In this document: positions 1 to 12,252 of the stretch, in pieces
How the letters are laid out: the number at the start of each line of letters is the position of its first letter
Position numbering within the stretch: the first letter of the stretch is position 1
Assembly (NCBI GenBank): GCA_004352715.1
Contig: SCFE01000077.1
Coordinates: forward strand, 1,447,120-1,511,119
DNA: 64,000 bases
From: Hofstenia miamia
Taxonomy: Eukaryota; Xenacoelomorpha; Acoela
Reading direction: 5' to 3'
Notes under the pieces: generated by a model
Told to the model about the DNA's origin: nothing
Database searches by the model: none
What the model saw: only the letters and a program-made list of their open reading frames with translations
Translations under genes and position numbers: made by a program

Positions 1-893
1 TTCCACATATAGGTTAATTTGGTTGAATAATAATTTTTCAAATATTTTATTAATTATTGTTAATACTGAAATTGGTCGGTAATTTTCTGCAAGATCTTTT
101 CTTCCCTTTTTATATATTGGTGTAACTTTAGCAATTTTTAAGTAATCAGGGTAAGTTGATTCTGCCAAGCATTGATTAAATAAGTCACACAAAGGTCTCA
201 ATAAAATACACAAGGCACCTTTCAAAAACCAAGGAGGAAATTCACAATGACCTTTTGCTTTGTTCCAATTAATTTTCTTTGTTTCTTTGTAAAATTCTAC
301 TAATGTAATAAATCTTGGTTTATAGGGATCATCATGTTTTCTAATATTGCGATGCTTATGGTATAAATGTTTAATCTTTGTATTTAGGTTGTCATTCATT
401 CCTAGTTTCACAAATCTTTCATTTAAAATATTACTAATTTCTTTGTCATTTGTAATACATTCACCATTATAATTTACTATATAAGGAACGTCATTTTCTT
501 CTTTAAAATTGCATATGCCTTATGCTTTTTTCTAATGCATTCTTTCGCTTGTTTAGATATCCATATCTTCCACGTTTTGTTACTATTCTTTACGTTGTGT
601 TTTTGAATCTTTATAATAGGACAAAGCTTATGATAAATACTTGTTAAATTATCAATTATAAACATCATTTTTTGATTCACTGTTGATCAATTCCTTCAAA
701 AAATTTTTGTTGTTAAAGAATTTCTTTCAATAAAATCTTTTAGTGGAATATATCAGTGAATCTGTTTGAGTCTTTATGTTATCCAATATTGCACATGTCA
801 GTAAATGGTCTGATATGAAAAAATCTGTAACAAAAACTTCATAAGTCTTAATGCTTGAGATGTCAGTAATGATATAATCAATCAAAGAAGACT
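1..893 (-). pseudogene. Non-LTR retrotransposon fragment: endonuclease C-terminus, linker and start of RT
   Basis: Read on the minus strand, 893 to about 790 encodes the end of an APE-type endonuclease (LIDYIITD, then FFISDHLLT; SDH is the conserved final motif). A linker follows at 680-477 (W..KQAKECIRKKHKAY). The N-terminal RT block lies at about 270-1: a PPWFLKGAL..L..PLCDLFN segment, then KIAKVTPIYKKG and NYRPISVL. These are hallmarks of jockey/CR1-like elements that copy themselves by target-primed reverse transcription. The frame breaks near 720 and again between the linker and RT, so this copy is probably dead. It is cut by a 1000-N gap upstream and runs off the window downstream. The clade assignment is inferred from motif style only. 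Confidence 0.85.
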
Positions 894-1893
894 NNNNNNN
901 NNNNNNNNNNNNNNNNNNNNNNNNNNNNNNNNNNNNNNNNNNNNNNNNNNNNNNNNNNNNNNNNNNNNNNNNNNNNNNNNNNNNNNNNNNNNNNNNNNNN
1001 NNNNNNNNNNNNNNNNNNNNNNNNNNNNNNNNNNNNNNNNNNNNNNNNNNNNNNNNNNNNNNNNNNNNNNNNNNNNNNNNNNNNNNNNNNNNNNNNNNNN
1101 NNNNNNNNNNNNNNNNNNNNNNNNNNNNNNNNNNNNNNNNNNNNNNNNNNNNNNNNNNNNNNNNNNNNNNNNNNNNNNNNNNNNNNNNNNNNNNNNNNNN
1201 NNNNNNNNNNNNNNNNNNNNNNNNNNNNNNNNNNNNNNNNNNNNNNNNNNNNNNNNNNNNNNNNNNNNNNNNNNNNNNNNNNNNNNNNNNNNNNNNNNNN
1301 NNNNNNNNNNNNNNNNNNNNNNNNNNNNNNNNNNNNNNNNNNNNNNNNNNNNNNNNNNNNNNNNNNNNNNNNNNNNNNNNNNNNNNNNNNNNNNNNNNNN
1401 NNNNNNNNNNNNNNNNNNNNNNNNNNNNNNNNNNNNNNNNNNNNNNNNNNNNNNNNNNNNNNNNNNNNNNNNNNNNNNNNNNNNNNNNNNNNNNNNNNNN
1501 NNNNNNNNNNNNNNNNNNNNNNNNNNNNNNNNNNNNNNNNNNNNNNNNNNNNNNNNNNNNNNNNNNNNNNNNNNNNNNNNNNNNNNNNNNNNNNNNNNNN
1601 NNNNNNNNNNNNNNNNNNNNNNNNNNNNNNNNNNNNNNNNNNNNNNNNNNNNNNNNNNNNNNNNNNNNNNNNNNNNNNNNNNNNNNNNNNNNNNNNNNNN
1701 NNNNNNNNNNNNNNNNNNNNNNNNNNNNNNNNNNNNNNNNNNNNNNNNNNNNNNNNNNNNNNNNNNNNNNNNNNNNNNNNNNNNNNNNNNNNNNNNNNNN
1801 NNNNNNNNNNNNNNNNNNNNNNNNNNNNNNNNNNNNNNNNNNNNNNNNNNNNNNNNNNNNNNNNNNNNNNNNNNNNNNNNNNNNNNNNNNNNN
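894..1893. other. Assembly gap of 1000 N
   Basis: The run is exactly 1000 N, a conventional placeholder, so the true size is unknown. RT fragments of the same strand lie on both sides. Collapsed retrotransposon copies are the likely reason for the break. Any open frame reported through it is an artefact. Confidence 0.95.
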
Positions 1894-2450
1894 TTCAATT
1901 GATTATTTGAGAAATGTTTTGTTAAATTTTCGATGTCATATTGGAGATTTTTAGTTACATTAAAGGCATTTATATCAGTACTTATAAGACAGGTATCATC
2001 TGCATATTGATAAATTTTACTGTTTTTTACCTGTTGAGTTATTTCATTAACATAGATTGCAAATAGAATATGTCCGAGAACTGTGCCCTGTGGAACCCTA
2101 CGGTCCGTTATAATATTTTTTTATTTTTTACCATTAAGTATAATTCTTTGCTGTCGATTTTTAAGGAAAGTCATTTTAAGTTAACAGATTTGTTACCAAA
2201 GCTATAATATATTAATTTGTCTCTTAATATGTCAAAATTCGTTGAGTTAAAACTTTTGCTCAAATGAAGGAGTGCAACACAACTACATTTGTTTAGGGTT
2301 AAATTAGATTTTATTTGTTCTGCTATTGATAAAATTGCATCTTGAGTGCTATAACCATTACGAAAACCAAGTTGTTTTATAAAATATAAAGTTTGCATAA
2401 TAATCTTCAAGGCAGTTCATAATAATGCTCCTACTTATTTAAATGATATT
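1894..2450 (-). pseudogene. Non-LTR retrotransposon RT core fragment
   Basis: On the minus strand the frame at 2410-2171 reads QLGFRNGYSTQDAI, the RT block that contacts template, followed by a degenerate LHLSKSFNS in place of the usual LD(L)SKAFD. After a frame change come RRVPQGTVLG (about 2105-2075) and the catalytic YADDT, with YADD at 1995-2006. A lagging region runs into the N gap. The order is QFGFR-STxDA, then VPQG, then YADD, as in jockey/CR1-like RTs. The first catalytic Asp region is altered and the frames are broken, so it is inactive. It begins immediately after the 3' tail of another minus-strand element, so two elements lie head to tail. Confidence 0.85.
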
Positions 2451-2492
2451 TGTTTTTGAAAATTCAACTAAGAATTTCTAGACAATAGATAA

Positions 2493-3110
2493 GATAAGTT
2501 ATTCTTTATTCAGATAAATATTGACAATTAATAACTGGTAATTTATCTGAGGCCTAGCCATGATTTATATTTGATGAACATCAGAAATCATAAATATATT
2601 GAATCAAAAAGATATATTTAGATATATGTTGCTCAGAAAAAGATATCTCTTACTCGAGTATTCAAAAAAAAAAGAGAGATTTCAAGAACGGGTTGTTGAG
2701 TAATCATAATTGTACAATTTATATCCTAGCCATGATTTACCTGAGATATACTGTTGTTTAAGGTAAATTTCAATTTGCCTTTTAAAACGCTTAATTTTTC
2801 AATGTTTTTTATTTCTTTAGGTAATGAATCCCATGTTCGGATAGCGGTATTAATGAATGATTCTTTCATAATTTTTTTCTATATCTAATACATGTAAAAT
2901 GTTTTGATTTGCAGTTCTGCTTATGAATAAAACCAGGCATAGAAATCATATTAAAAGGTGGTAAGTTCTTTTTGAGTTTAAAAAGGTTAACATAGTATTT
3001 AATATGACAAGCTGTTTTGGGAAAAGGATAGATTTTGAAATGTAGTCCTTAGTTCTAGAAGAATTTTTCTTTGAAGCATTTAGTGCCCATCTTAATTGGA
3101 TATCAAGTAA
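2493..3110 (-). mobile_element. 3' end of a non-LTR retrotransposon: ORF2 C-terminus, 3' UTR and TTATC tail
   Basis: On the minus strand, 3110-2910 encodes the downstream RT domain (QLRWALNASKKNS, KSILFPKQLVI). After a frameshift, about 2870-2780 gives INTAIRTWDSLPKEI, the typical end of jockey/CR1-like ORF2. A 3' UTR follows and ends in CTGAATAAAGAATA plus a short TTATC-like tail at 2515-2493. The 3' UTR blocks are shared with 3660-3998 but in a different order. The copy is frameshifted and 5' truncated or disrupted near 3110. Confidence 0.75.
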
Positions 3111-3114
3111 GTTC

Positions 3115-3250
3115 GATGATAAGGTGCTGCGGTGGCCCTTCGTGCGAAAAGCGGCTGATTTAGCGCTGATTGATGACGATCGTGATAATGGGCCAGATCC
3201 TCATCAATTGGGCACACAATGAAAAATCATGGAGTCTGCTCTGTGGTAGC
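3115..3250. other. GC-richer unassigned segment
   Basis: This short stretch is clearly more GC-rich than its surroundings, with gcgaaaagcggctgattt and neighbouring gcg/cgc motifs. It abuts the broken 5' side of the 2493-3110 retroelement. No protein or RNA family is recognised. It may be a fragment of another transposon. Confidence 0.3.
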
Positions 3251-3659
3251 ATGTAAAATCAGTTGATAGTTGCTGTTATTTATCAGCCAGATCATGTGCT
3301 TTTCATTTTGACTAGTTGTTTTCATGTTTGTAAATACACATTTTATATAAGACACATAAGCATCTTTAAATGGAGAAATAGTTTAACTGTGTTCTCTTGT
3401 TTGCTAGAATCACCCAAGTGATTCTACATTATACAGTATGATTCTCTGTTATAAAATCACTCATTTCAGATATTTTAGTAGGCTTAGGCATTTTACAACA
3501 ACACTGAAGTTCTAAATTCAATCATTGACCCTAAATGTGGACAAGTGCTCATTCAGACTCACTGAAATATAAATGCTTCCTCTCCCTGATGACAAAAAGA
3601 AACTGTGCTGGTTAATCTGGTTTTTCACTTACTATGCTAGATGGATTAGAAACTATTCT

Positions 3660-3998
3660 GATAAGATAAGATAAGATAAGATAAGATATTCTTTATTCAG
3701 ATAAATATTGACAATTAATAACTGGTAATTTATTTGAATAGCGTCGAAAAATATACAATCATACGTAATACATACAAAACAACAATAACTATACAATAAA
3801 TCTACCAGGCTAGGGAAAAATTACTAATGAGAGATTTCAAGTACGGGTTGTTGAGTAATCATAATTGTAAAATTTATAGCCTAGCCATGATTTATATTTG
3901 ATGAACATCAGAAATCATAAATATATTGAATCAAAAAGATATATTTAGATATATGTTGCTCAGAAAAAGATATCTCTTACTCGAGTATTCAAAAAAAA
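3660..3998 (-). mobile_element. Isolated 3' UTR and (TTATC)n tail of the same retrotransposon family
   Basis: Plus-strand 3661-3685 is five copies of ATAAG, followed by the block ATTCTTTATTCAG. Read on the minus strand this is an element end, CTGAATAAAGAATA(TCTTA)n. The body at 3690-3998 matches the 3' UTR at 2504-2740 at high identity but contains no ORF. It is therefore a severely 5'-truncated insertion, the common outcome of target-primed reverse transcription. Confidence 0.75.
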
Positions 3999-4019
3999 AC
4001 TCAATGTTTCAAAACCATG

Positions 4020-5760
4020 AATTTATTCCAAATGCATTGATTTAATTAAACAAAAGAAACAGAAGTAAAAAATTTTAATTCAAAGGAAAATCATAATGCC
4101 TATAAAACTATGCGAAATTTATGCAATGTTGCCATAAGGAAAGCAAGTAAAAATTAATCATGTTCAGAGAATCAAAATGTTTTATCCCAAAAAAATAAAT
4201 GGGAATTTATTAACAAATTATTGAATAGAAAAAACATGAAAACTGAAAAAAATAGAAGAACTATGCTATAAAGATAAATCCATGACGAATAAAAAATAAA
4301 TCTGCATTTGCAATGAAGTTTTTCTAAATTTAGGAAACTAGAACGGTAGGAATGTATCTTTTGTCTTAAAACTAAATCACCTCCACCCTCTTCTTTCGTT
4401 TTACAACTAAATATGAAATCACAAAGTCGATACATTGTTTAAAAAAGAAATCCAGCGGACCTTCACCGGCTCTAATACCAACTTGGCTTTTAAAACTCCC
4501 AGGCGACTTAATAGCTGAACCAATGTGTTACATTTTAAATGCCTGTACAATATATTCCTTTTTTCCAGACGAAATAAAATTGTCAAGTATAACGTCGCTA
4601 TTTAAGAAAGACGATCCTGAAGATGGCTAAGATTATAGAACAATTTCATTCACCTCCCCAATCATCAAAGTATTTGAACGAATTCTCTGTAATCAAATTA
4701 ATGAGCATTTTTACAAACATGATCCTTGCTCCAAAACACAATATGGTTTTCGTAAAGGTATTTCCCCCAGCGACGCTTTAGTAAAAGCTATTGAAAATTG
4801 GAGAAAAACGATAGATAATCACGAATACTCAGCAGTAGCTTGCTTAGACCTTTTGAAACCATTCGATTCGATTGATCATAGCATTTTCTACAAAAAGTTA
4901 AATTTCTAGGCTTTTCTAATGACAGTATAGGTCTCATATTTGGTTAGTTATATAATCGTAGGCAACGAGTAAAGCTTAATGAATCTTTTTCAGATTGGGC
5001 TTTTACTAAAAGTGGAGTCCCACAGGGAGCCATTTTGGGTCCCTTACCATTTAATATTTACATAAACGATTTGTCCGATTTACAACATGTGACGTTACAC
5101 AACATGCAGATGATACCATATTATTTAATTCTAATCTCCCGAAAAAGCCATTCAAACTCTCGAAAAAAAATTGTACTTCTCTCACTAAATATTTTGCTTC
5201 CTTAAGACTAAGAGTGAATCCTTTAAGAACTCAATTCTGCATTGTTAAGTCAAATTCTGCATCTACTGATATCTTACAATATAAACTTAATTTTAACGAC
5301 ATTCACATAAAGCAAGTTGAGTCCTTTAAATACATAGGAATTATTTTTGATTCACACTTAAATTTTGAAAAGCAACTAAATCATATTATTAGAAAATGGC
5401 CACATCAATTAAAGCAATTAACTTAATTCCTCAAAAACTTCCAACTAAAGCAAAAATTCAATTAGTTCATGCTCTAGTATTAAGTCATTTCAATTACGCG
5501 AATATGCTCTACACAGATACAAACAAAAAATTCCTCAGAAAATTTCAGGTACAAATAAATTGGGGTATCAAAGTAGCAGATTAAACAATACAGAAAAATC
5601 TCCCTTATTTCTACATTCACAATGTTATATCTATATAAATGTCCTAAAGACAATCTTCAAAATCATTAATAGCACTTTCCCATACAACAAAAATGACTTT
5701 CTTTCCGAACGAATAATTAATAAACAAAACAAAAGAATGCATTTAATTGAACCAATTTGA
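4020..5760 (+). pseudogene. Non-LTR retrotransposon RT pseudogene (linker to C-terminus)
   Basis: Plus-strand reading starts with a linker (NKWEFINKLLNRKN at about 4185). From 4450 there is a nearly continuous RT frame: SGPSPALIPTWLLK, SLFKKDDPEDG, a single TAA at 4628-4630, DYRTISFTSPIIKVFERIL, then QYGFRKG and SPSDAL. The first catalytic block survives as ACLDLLKPFDSIDH. A frame change leads to SGVPQGAILGPL and then HADDT (HADD at 5103-5114, Tyr to His). The distal domain is split over 5214-5760 (SFKYIGIIFDSHLNFEKQL, then QLVHALVLSHFNYANMLYTD). Several frameshifts and stops make it inactive. It resembles jockey/CR1-like RTs and differs in detail from the minus-strand fragments before it. 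Confidence 0.87.
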
Positions 5761-5984
5761 TATAAGAAGCGAATAATGATAAACTCGTTCCTAAACACAG
5801 CTGATTACTCCATTAATAGAAACTAACATCGCCATAATCCAAGTAAATTACATTATTTGTAAATATTCTTGTTTTCTATTATTTTATTTGTTTGTATTTC
5901 TTTTCTTGACGCTTTCAGAATTGTTATCAGTATTCTTTATTGTTCAAACTATTTCTGAATATAGACATTTCTTCTTTTTCTAAA

Positions 5985-6164
5985 CGTTTTTCTATTTGTT
6001 ATATTTCTTGTTCTTAGTAATAGAAAAACTTTTTATAGGTTTTATATTGTTTAGATAGATCATTTTGAAAAATGGAAAGGTCATATTTTGGGCATATTTA
6101 ACTAAATTTTTTCATATTTTGTCATAAGAATAAGGTGGAATTGTTTTTTAAAGTTGCCCTACTG
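5985..6164. repeat. Dispersed repeat, copy 1 (shared with 52341-52511)
   Basis: This block and 52341-52511 share a long colinear similarity. It includes tatttcttgttcttag, cattttgaaaaatgg, gcatatttaactaaatt and repeated gtcatatttt motifs. Both end near a GCCCTA box; here the end reads GTTGCCCTACTG, which could be a hAT-like terminus. It has no coding capacity. Whether it is a MITE or part of a longer element cannot be told from two copies. Confidence 0.65.
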
Positions 6165-9100
6165 ATACGTCTAGTGATGCCATCATCATTGGCAGCAGTA
6201 CAAGAGAAATCAAAGCTTTCTGGTGCTTACAAAACAAGTTTTTAAAATGCATACATTTGAAAATGTGAATAGTCTTTCGAAAAATTATACATATATAGGG
6301 AGGAATTTCCAGTCCAAGCTTTCATCATTTGATACGTCACCTAGTCATTAACAGTTTTATTATCACTCACTATTCAAAATTTCTTCAGTGATGCTTATTT
6401 CCAATTCAGAATTAGAAATAATCTTAATCACTGTTTTAACAATGTATTCATAGCGATTTTGAGCACAACCTGGAAATTAAAATGTTTAGATAATTGATAA
6501 AAAAGAACCGCATACCGCAGCTTAAACCGTAGTGTGAATTGGTTTTTGAACAAAATTTGTAGTGCTTTTTAAGTAAAACGAAATCGTATTAAAACATGCT
6601 TCAATATAAAATGCTAGTTGAACTCTATCAGTATAAACAACCCCAGTAGAAATGAATTGTCACAAACAAAACCAAAGGAAGAAATATACCCATTGACGTG
6701 CGGAGAAATCCCTGAGCCAGTGATCTGGTTGCAAATCTGGTAGCAGAATTAAATTCTGGATGCTGCCTAGTTTTTTTTTTACTATTGATTGAACCTGCTA
6801 AACTATTATGCTTTCATTGATCAATCGATACTCATACAAACTATAAACAAATGCTTGTTTGGTTTAGTCGTGTTTTGCTGTCTATTTCTAAAGCAGATAT
6901 TTATAAGTTAGTTTCTTATAATATTGAAGTTTAATATTAACAGATAGAGCATGGAGAACAGTTTGATTATTAAAGGTAATTGTCTAATTATCATGATTAA
7001 TAATTAGCCAGAAATGTATAGTTTTTCTGCAAGAAGCAATAGGAATACAATTAGTATGATTAAACATTATTTAAACAATATCATTTTCCTATTAACCTAA
7101 CGCTAGATGGCGTGTAAGTGACTTGTTGTCTCGAAATTATAGCATAAACTTTTATAAAAAGTAACTATAATGCATTTATTTATCTATTATATTATATGTC
7201 TCATTAATGTTTAAGTATCAGCGGCAAAATATGTTTTCTAGAGTGTAAATATGTATAAAATCGAATGATTCAATTCAATGAATTACCCTTATTTATTTGT
7301 AATATTTTTGCTTAATTTCCTGATTGAACAACATGAAATATATAGGTGCATATTTGGGTTCTGCGAGACTTGACTTTTTTAGTACCATTCCCATTCAGTA
7401 CATTGGATTTGAGCATAGTCCCTTCCCGTTCCACTCCCATAAAGTTTTCACTTCCCATAGTCTCATTGGTGCCACGCCATAAATTCTTTTGAAATCATTG
7501 ATCGCCGATGTTTAATTTATTATTCCAGTACAAGTCTTCGTCCAAGTCCTACTGAAATATATAATCCCAGGTCCCAGAACCATGTGAATTGGATCAGGAA
7601 TTTCCATGCGATGGAATTGTTCTCCAAAGCCACAACTGCATATATTTTGCAAATTTTTCTGTTATTGATGCACACATCTAAGGAAGTGATGAATTCACCT
7701 GCACTTCAAACCTGACCTGATTTAAACCTGTTTAATTTTGATATCCATAGAGGAAGGGATTTTATAAAAGCAATATCCCCCTCTTCTCGAATATTAGTTT
7801 ACACTGTATTTCAGTTTCAGGCATTAACATTCTAAAAGAACAGAAACGTATGCTATGCAAATGATTTTTTGAAAAATTAAGCCCAGTCTTGCTAACATAG
7901 TAATATCTTGATATTTAGGATGTCAGGATATAAATACCAACTGTAATACTACTACAGCGAAGAGATAAATGAACATAAAATTTTAATTGAGTAAACAGCT
8001 TGACCCAATCATTAGCTGAAAACGAATCATAGCATAGGTAGGATACAGTAACTATATACTATTATAATAGTAAAAAAATTATTATTTCACGTCAGCCTCT
8101 GACATATATAACCTGCGTAATAAAGCAAAACACTAAAACAAAGTATTGGTACCAAATCAGACAAGTTAAATAAATGTTTTACATCTAGTAGAAGTAAGAT
8201 GATTTTAATTTCAACATGGATGCTGTCAAACCTGAAACCTGACCTGACTCAACATCATGCTGAAGTAAACAATTTAACAATTGTGATTATTTCTCACTGA
8301 TGTATTGAAGTATTAGACAACATTAACAAAAAGTATTTCATAAGTATTCGATTTTATAGGAAGCCATCGTTTGGTGGTTCTTCAGTCAAACTAATTGTTT
8401 CATTATTTTTTTCCAAGTCAAGGAGTCTAGTCTTTTACATTAAAAAATTCTAGTTGCTTGGTTCTTATACGTTGTTCCTGAATGAATGTTTGAATAGCAA
8501 TCAATCACAGGGAGTTACATTCCATGATTTTATCCATGAATTAAACAATACATGTAATGTAATATAAATGTAGACCTTACGAAATTTTGTCTCTCACTTT
8601 AGGAATACTTCCCTTGCATTTAATCTAAATATCTATTTGGATACAAAGAAACATTCATACTTGTAATGCAAAGCTCAAGTGTTCCATCAATTTTATTCAT
8701 AATTATTTGATTCCTTAGCATCGGTTATTATCCGGATATCAGCTTTTGACAAGGGATAGTAAAGTTGATATGAAAATCAAGCGTTTCAACGTTACATTTT
8801 AAATCTGCGAAAGTCAAATGCTACTACATTCGTGTTTGCTTTTCTTAGTGTTAATAAATGGACTTTAATGCATTTGCCAATCTCTCCTGTAGGTTTTAGA
8901 AGTTGGCATACTCTCGTATACAATACTATTTAACAGTGGTGTGATAATTCCAACATAGACTTACATCAAATTTGCTGTTTCCGAAATTTTACACTATGTC
9001 AACTGGGCATGTTAAAATATTCATAATTGTACATTGTTCCAATGAAACAACGTTCATTCTGGTTTTATGAATTTATTTCAAAATTGCCAGCTTTTGGTAA

Positions 9101-9567
9101 ACGTTTCTCAGATTGAAGTCTTGGGTAATTTTTCAGGTCGGGTTTTGGATAGTACACGTTCAATCGGGTTTGTTTGAGTTCTGATAATGATATCACTTTT
9201 TAGTGCTAGTAAATAGGAGGCCAGTTTTTGTTAGAGGATGCTTAGTTTGGAACAATATTTATATTTTTAGACATTTTGTTCATTCGTATTGTTAAAGCCA
9301 TTAGCATAGATAAATTCAACGTCAGAACTGTACATCCGCCATAACAACTTTGTACTTCTCTTACAGACATTAAAACCGTATTAATGCTTCATAATTATAA
9401 TTCATTTTTGTGAGATTTTTTGGCATTTTCTAGAATCGTTGGTGGTTTCCTTCAAAATTTTTAAACCCTCAACTCAAGCACTAGTAAAGCTATCTCAAAT
9501 ATTGAAATGCCAAAAGGAAGGAGGATTGTCTCCTTTTTCACTTAAACTTTTAAATCGCGCCTTTGTG

Positions 9568-9641
9568 CAAAGTTTCCGGTCCAAGCATATATGACGCTGC
9601 AATGTCTGACTTTGTGTACGGCGCGACTGGACGAAACTTTG
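9568..9641. repeat. Imperfect inverted repeat
   Basis: The left arm CAAAGTTTCCGGTCCA (9568-9583) is nearly the reverse complement of TGGACGAAACTTTG (9628-9641). The loop is about 44 bases, with cgcgcc-like sequence on both sides. It could be a small transposon relic or a transcript hairpin. There is no direct evidence for either. Confidence 0.45.
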
Positions 9642-9861
9642 GTGATGTACTTACATAAAAGTTAAGGTTGTTTGTTGCTCCCATGAACTTCATTATTTTG
9701 AGCTATTGAGAGAAGCGTAAAAGTTTTTTTCAAAATATTCGATGTTTCATTGAAAAAATGATTATTAGTTAATACTTTTACAAACTCCAGGCACATATAT
9801 ACTGTTTAGAACACATATCCATAGATAAGTTCATATTCAAATATTTCGAAATTTTTAATAG

Positions 9862-9912
9862 GCTTGGGGAAATTGTTTGAAATATGAATAAAACCGATTG
9901 TATCCTTATGCA
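9862..9912. repeat. Short dispersed repeat, copy 1 (shared with 30308-30357)
   Basis: The segments align over about 48 bases with a few transitions: GGGGAAATTGTTTGAAATAT here against GGAGAAATTGTTTTAAAGTA there, then ATAAAACYGATTGTATC in both. The family is unknown. Confidence 0.55.
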
Positions 9913-10310
9913 TATACATGTAATAGACAGCTTGAATCTAAGAAAACGTTTGGAATGGGCTTGCATTTATTATTTTAGACATCTTGACCCCTATGCCAAT
10001 CGCGATTTTTGATTTATAAAGGAGGTATTTTGCCAACATCGAAAAATTTGTGTTTACATTGAAATGTCATTAAGCCTGTTGCTAATGATTTTTCGAAAAT
10101 ATGTCTGAACCAGTGAATTGATTTCTTAATAAGTATTCGCTTATGGTCGCTTTCGCTTTTTCAAGTTTCACTTATCACCGCTTGCTTTAATGTGTTTTCG
10201 CTTATAGCGCTTAAGAAATTTGGCTTTCTTCTCTACACTTTCACTTAGAATAGAATAGAAGAATATCTATATATGCCTACATTGCGAAAAACAGCAATAA
10301 AAATACTGAT

Positions 10311-10446
10311 CAGTGGCGTAGGGCACCCTAGATTGAAACAAGATTGCCCCCTCAAGGAGAATGCAAGTAGCTTATTGGAATATTGCAATAAAATTTCTAT
10401 ATGTTTTCCTTAGGCCCCTAAATGACATGGGCGGGCTACCCCTCTG
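10311..10446. mobile_element. hAT-type MITE (136 bp)
   Basis: The terminal inverted repeats are CAGTGGCGTAGGGC at the left and the reverse complement CAGAGGGGTAGCCC at the right (10 of 14 match). The flanking 8-bp sequences ATACTGAT (10303-10310) and ATACTACT (10447-10454) agree at 6 of 8 positions, as expected for a decayed hAT target-site duplication. There is no ORF. CAGTGGCGTA-type ends are common in animal hAT MITEs. Confidence 0.65.
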
Positions 10447-12244
10447 ATACTACTGAACTCTCAAAATATGGCCAGAAACATATAATTGCACAATGTACAA
10501 AAACTAAAACACAAATTTAGATTATGGTGAGTAATTAATTTTTCATTAACGTTTTAATCTACTGTTTGGAGTCATGAGCAAGTCGTCTTCTTTCGATGAT
10601 GCCTCCAATCAAAATTATCTTGGGTTTTGTCACTAATCAATCTTAGCTTCAGTATACTAGATTCGATTCCAATTCAATAAACTAATTTATTACTGATTTA
10701 AAAAATTCCTTAAAACTAGCTATAAACAACAAACAAATGGAATTTCTCCTGCTGCTTATAACTATTTACAAAAGTATTTTGCATTATGAAATTAATAAAA
10801 CTAAATGCGTTCGTCTTAATAATATTTGGTTTAATTCAATTGTTTTCTCACGCCTTCTGATTGTTCATTAAGCGGCGCTTTTTACCTTCGCCTATTGCCG
10901 CTTGCGCTTTATCATTTGTTTGCGCCGTTTATGACGTTTACACTTGCTCTTGTTATTGCACTGGTCCGAACATCAATTTCAAGAAAAATATCTTTATAAA
11001 AATAATGCTCTAAGGATTTATATATTGCTTGTTAATTATTGTTGCACTTGGAAAATCTAAATAAATGAGTTTTAACGCTTGTAAAGGAAAAACTGTTTTT
11101 TCATATTTTCTAGTAATTTTTGCAAGTCCTTAATGAAATTTGGAGAGCATTAGATATGAATTCATCGATTGGTGAACATGTTCGAAAATAGTGTTGTATT
11201 AAAGTGCATTCTGTGGTTGAAGTACTTGAAAAGATTCACCATTTTTCATTGAAAATTTAAAAGATTTTAAAAAAAAATTCATAATGTAATCAGAGGTTCG
11301 AAGACCCATAAGAGCTACGACCACAGAAATTCATTGAGGCGTATCGCGCAAAAATTCAGAGTTTGTGGCACGCCTTAATTGGCCAGCAACTGATCGCGGT
11401 TTAAGAGTGAAAATGAAATTGAAGGCGCTCTTCTAAATGTAACTAGTAGTGCTTTCAGATTTTTTTCGAAAAACCACAAAGAATTTTAAAAATTCATTTG
11501 TTGTTAAGGCTAAAATGTATAAAATATTACTTAGATAAAGTTATTGATTCAAAAATTGAATTATAGTTTAACCCGCAAACCCCACATTTAGTGTTGATGA
11601 AAAGTGACTATGAATTCAGTTTTCACATGTCAGTCACAGGGAAAACACTTTGATGTATATTATTTGGATTCAAGGTTTTGAAGTATTCTTGACGATAAAA
11701 TACAAATCAATAGCAAGTTCAAATGGAAAGAAAGAAGTTGTTGGAATATATAATTCATTATTCAAAGTTAGTTGGACGTAATTTAAATGTGTATTTATTG
11801 ATGTGACGAAAAGCTAAATTTTAAGACTTAATTGTTCATTTGATGAACTAAATGAGTGGTTTTTAAAAGCACTCGGTGGTTATAATTTCTTGCTTCTAAT
11901 GAATACTTGATTTTTTCTCTGACGTCTTTACTGCAGACTTTTGGCGTTGTTTCCCACTTTTATCTCCTACCTTTAATCTGTCATCATATTGAATTAATTG
12001 GTCGCAAGAAATGGCGGCAACGTTAAATTACTAACTATCATAGATGTTGGCAAAGAAATGATGAGCAACCGCCAACCTTGATGGCTTCATTCATTTTTTT
12101 GTAAAATTGATTTCTCACAAGTTAGTGCTTTTGATGTTTATATCAGTTAATTAGTGGACTTTTATCACTGACGTTTAGCACTTGCTTTTATAAATCTAGT
12201 GTGAAAATAGTTTACTATCTTCAATACCAGGACAACGAATCAAT
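10447..12244. other. Non-coding AT-rich DNA
   Basis: No gene, RNA or mobile element is recognised. A cluster of GCGCT/CGCTT words sits at 10140-10220, with a second at 10860-10940 (cgcttgcgctttatc). These may be two diverged copies of one simple repeat. Confidence 0.5.
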
Positions 12245-12252
12245 ACAATATT

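Larger units (their letters stand above)
6165..10300. other. Non-coding AT-rich DNA
   Basis: No supported gene is visible. Scattered traces include a CCCATTCCC/GTTCCCACTCC-type motif cluster at 7380-7460, two short AACCTGACCTGA motifs (about 7710 and 8235), and a diverged repeat at 9862-9912 shared with 30308-30357. An imperfect inverted repeat lies at 9568-9583 against 9628-9641. The small open frames here show no domain signal. Confidence 0.6.

Noticed and set aside
882-1898. 338-codon minus-strand open frame
   Set aside because: It consists almost entirely of the 1000-N gap.
4172-4435. 87-codon minus frame
   Set aside because: It is the shadow of the plus-strand RT linker region.
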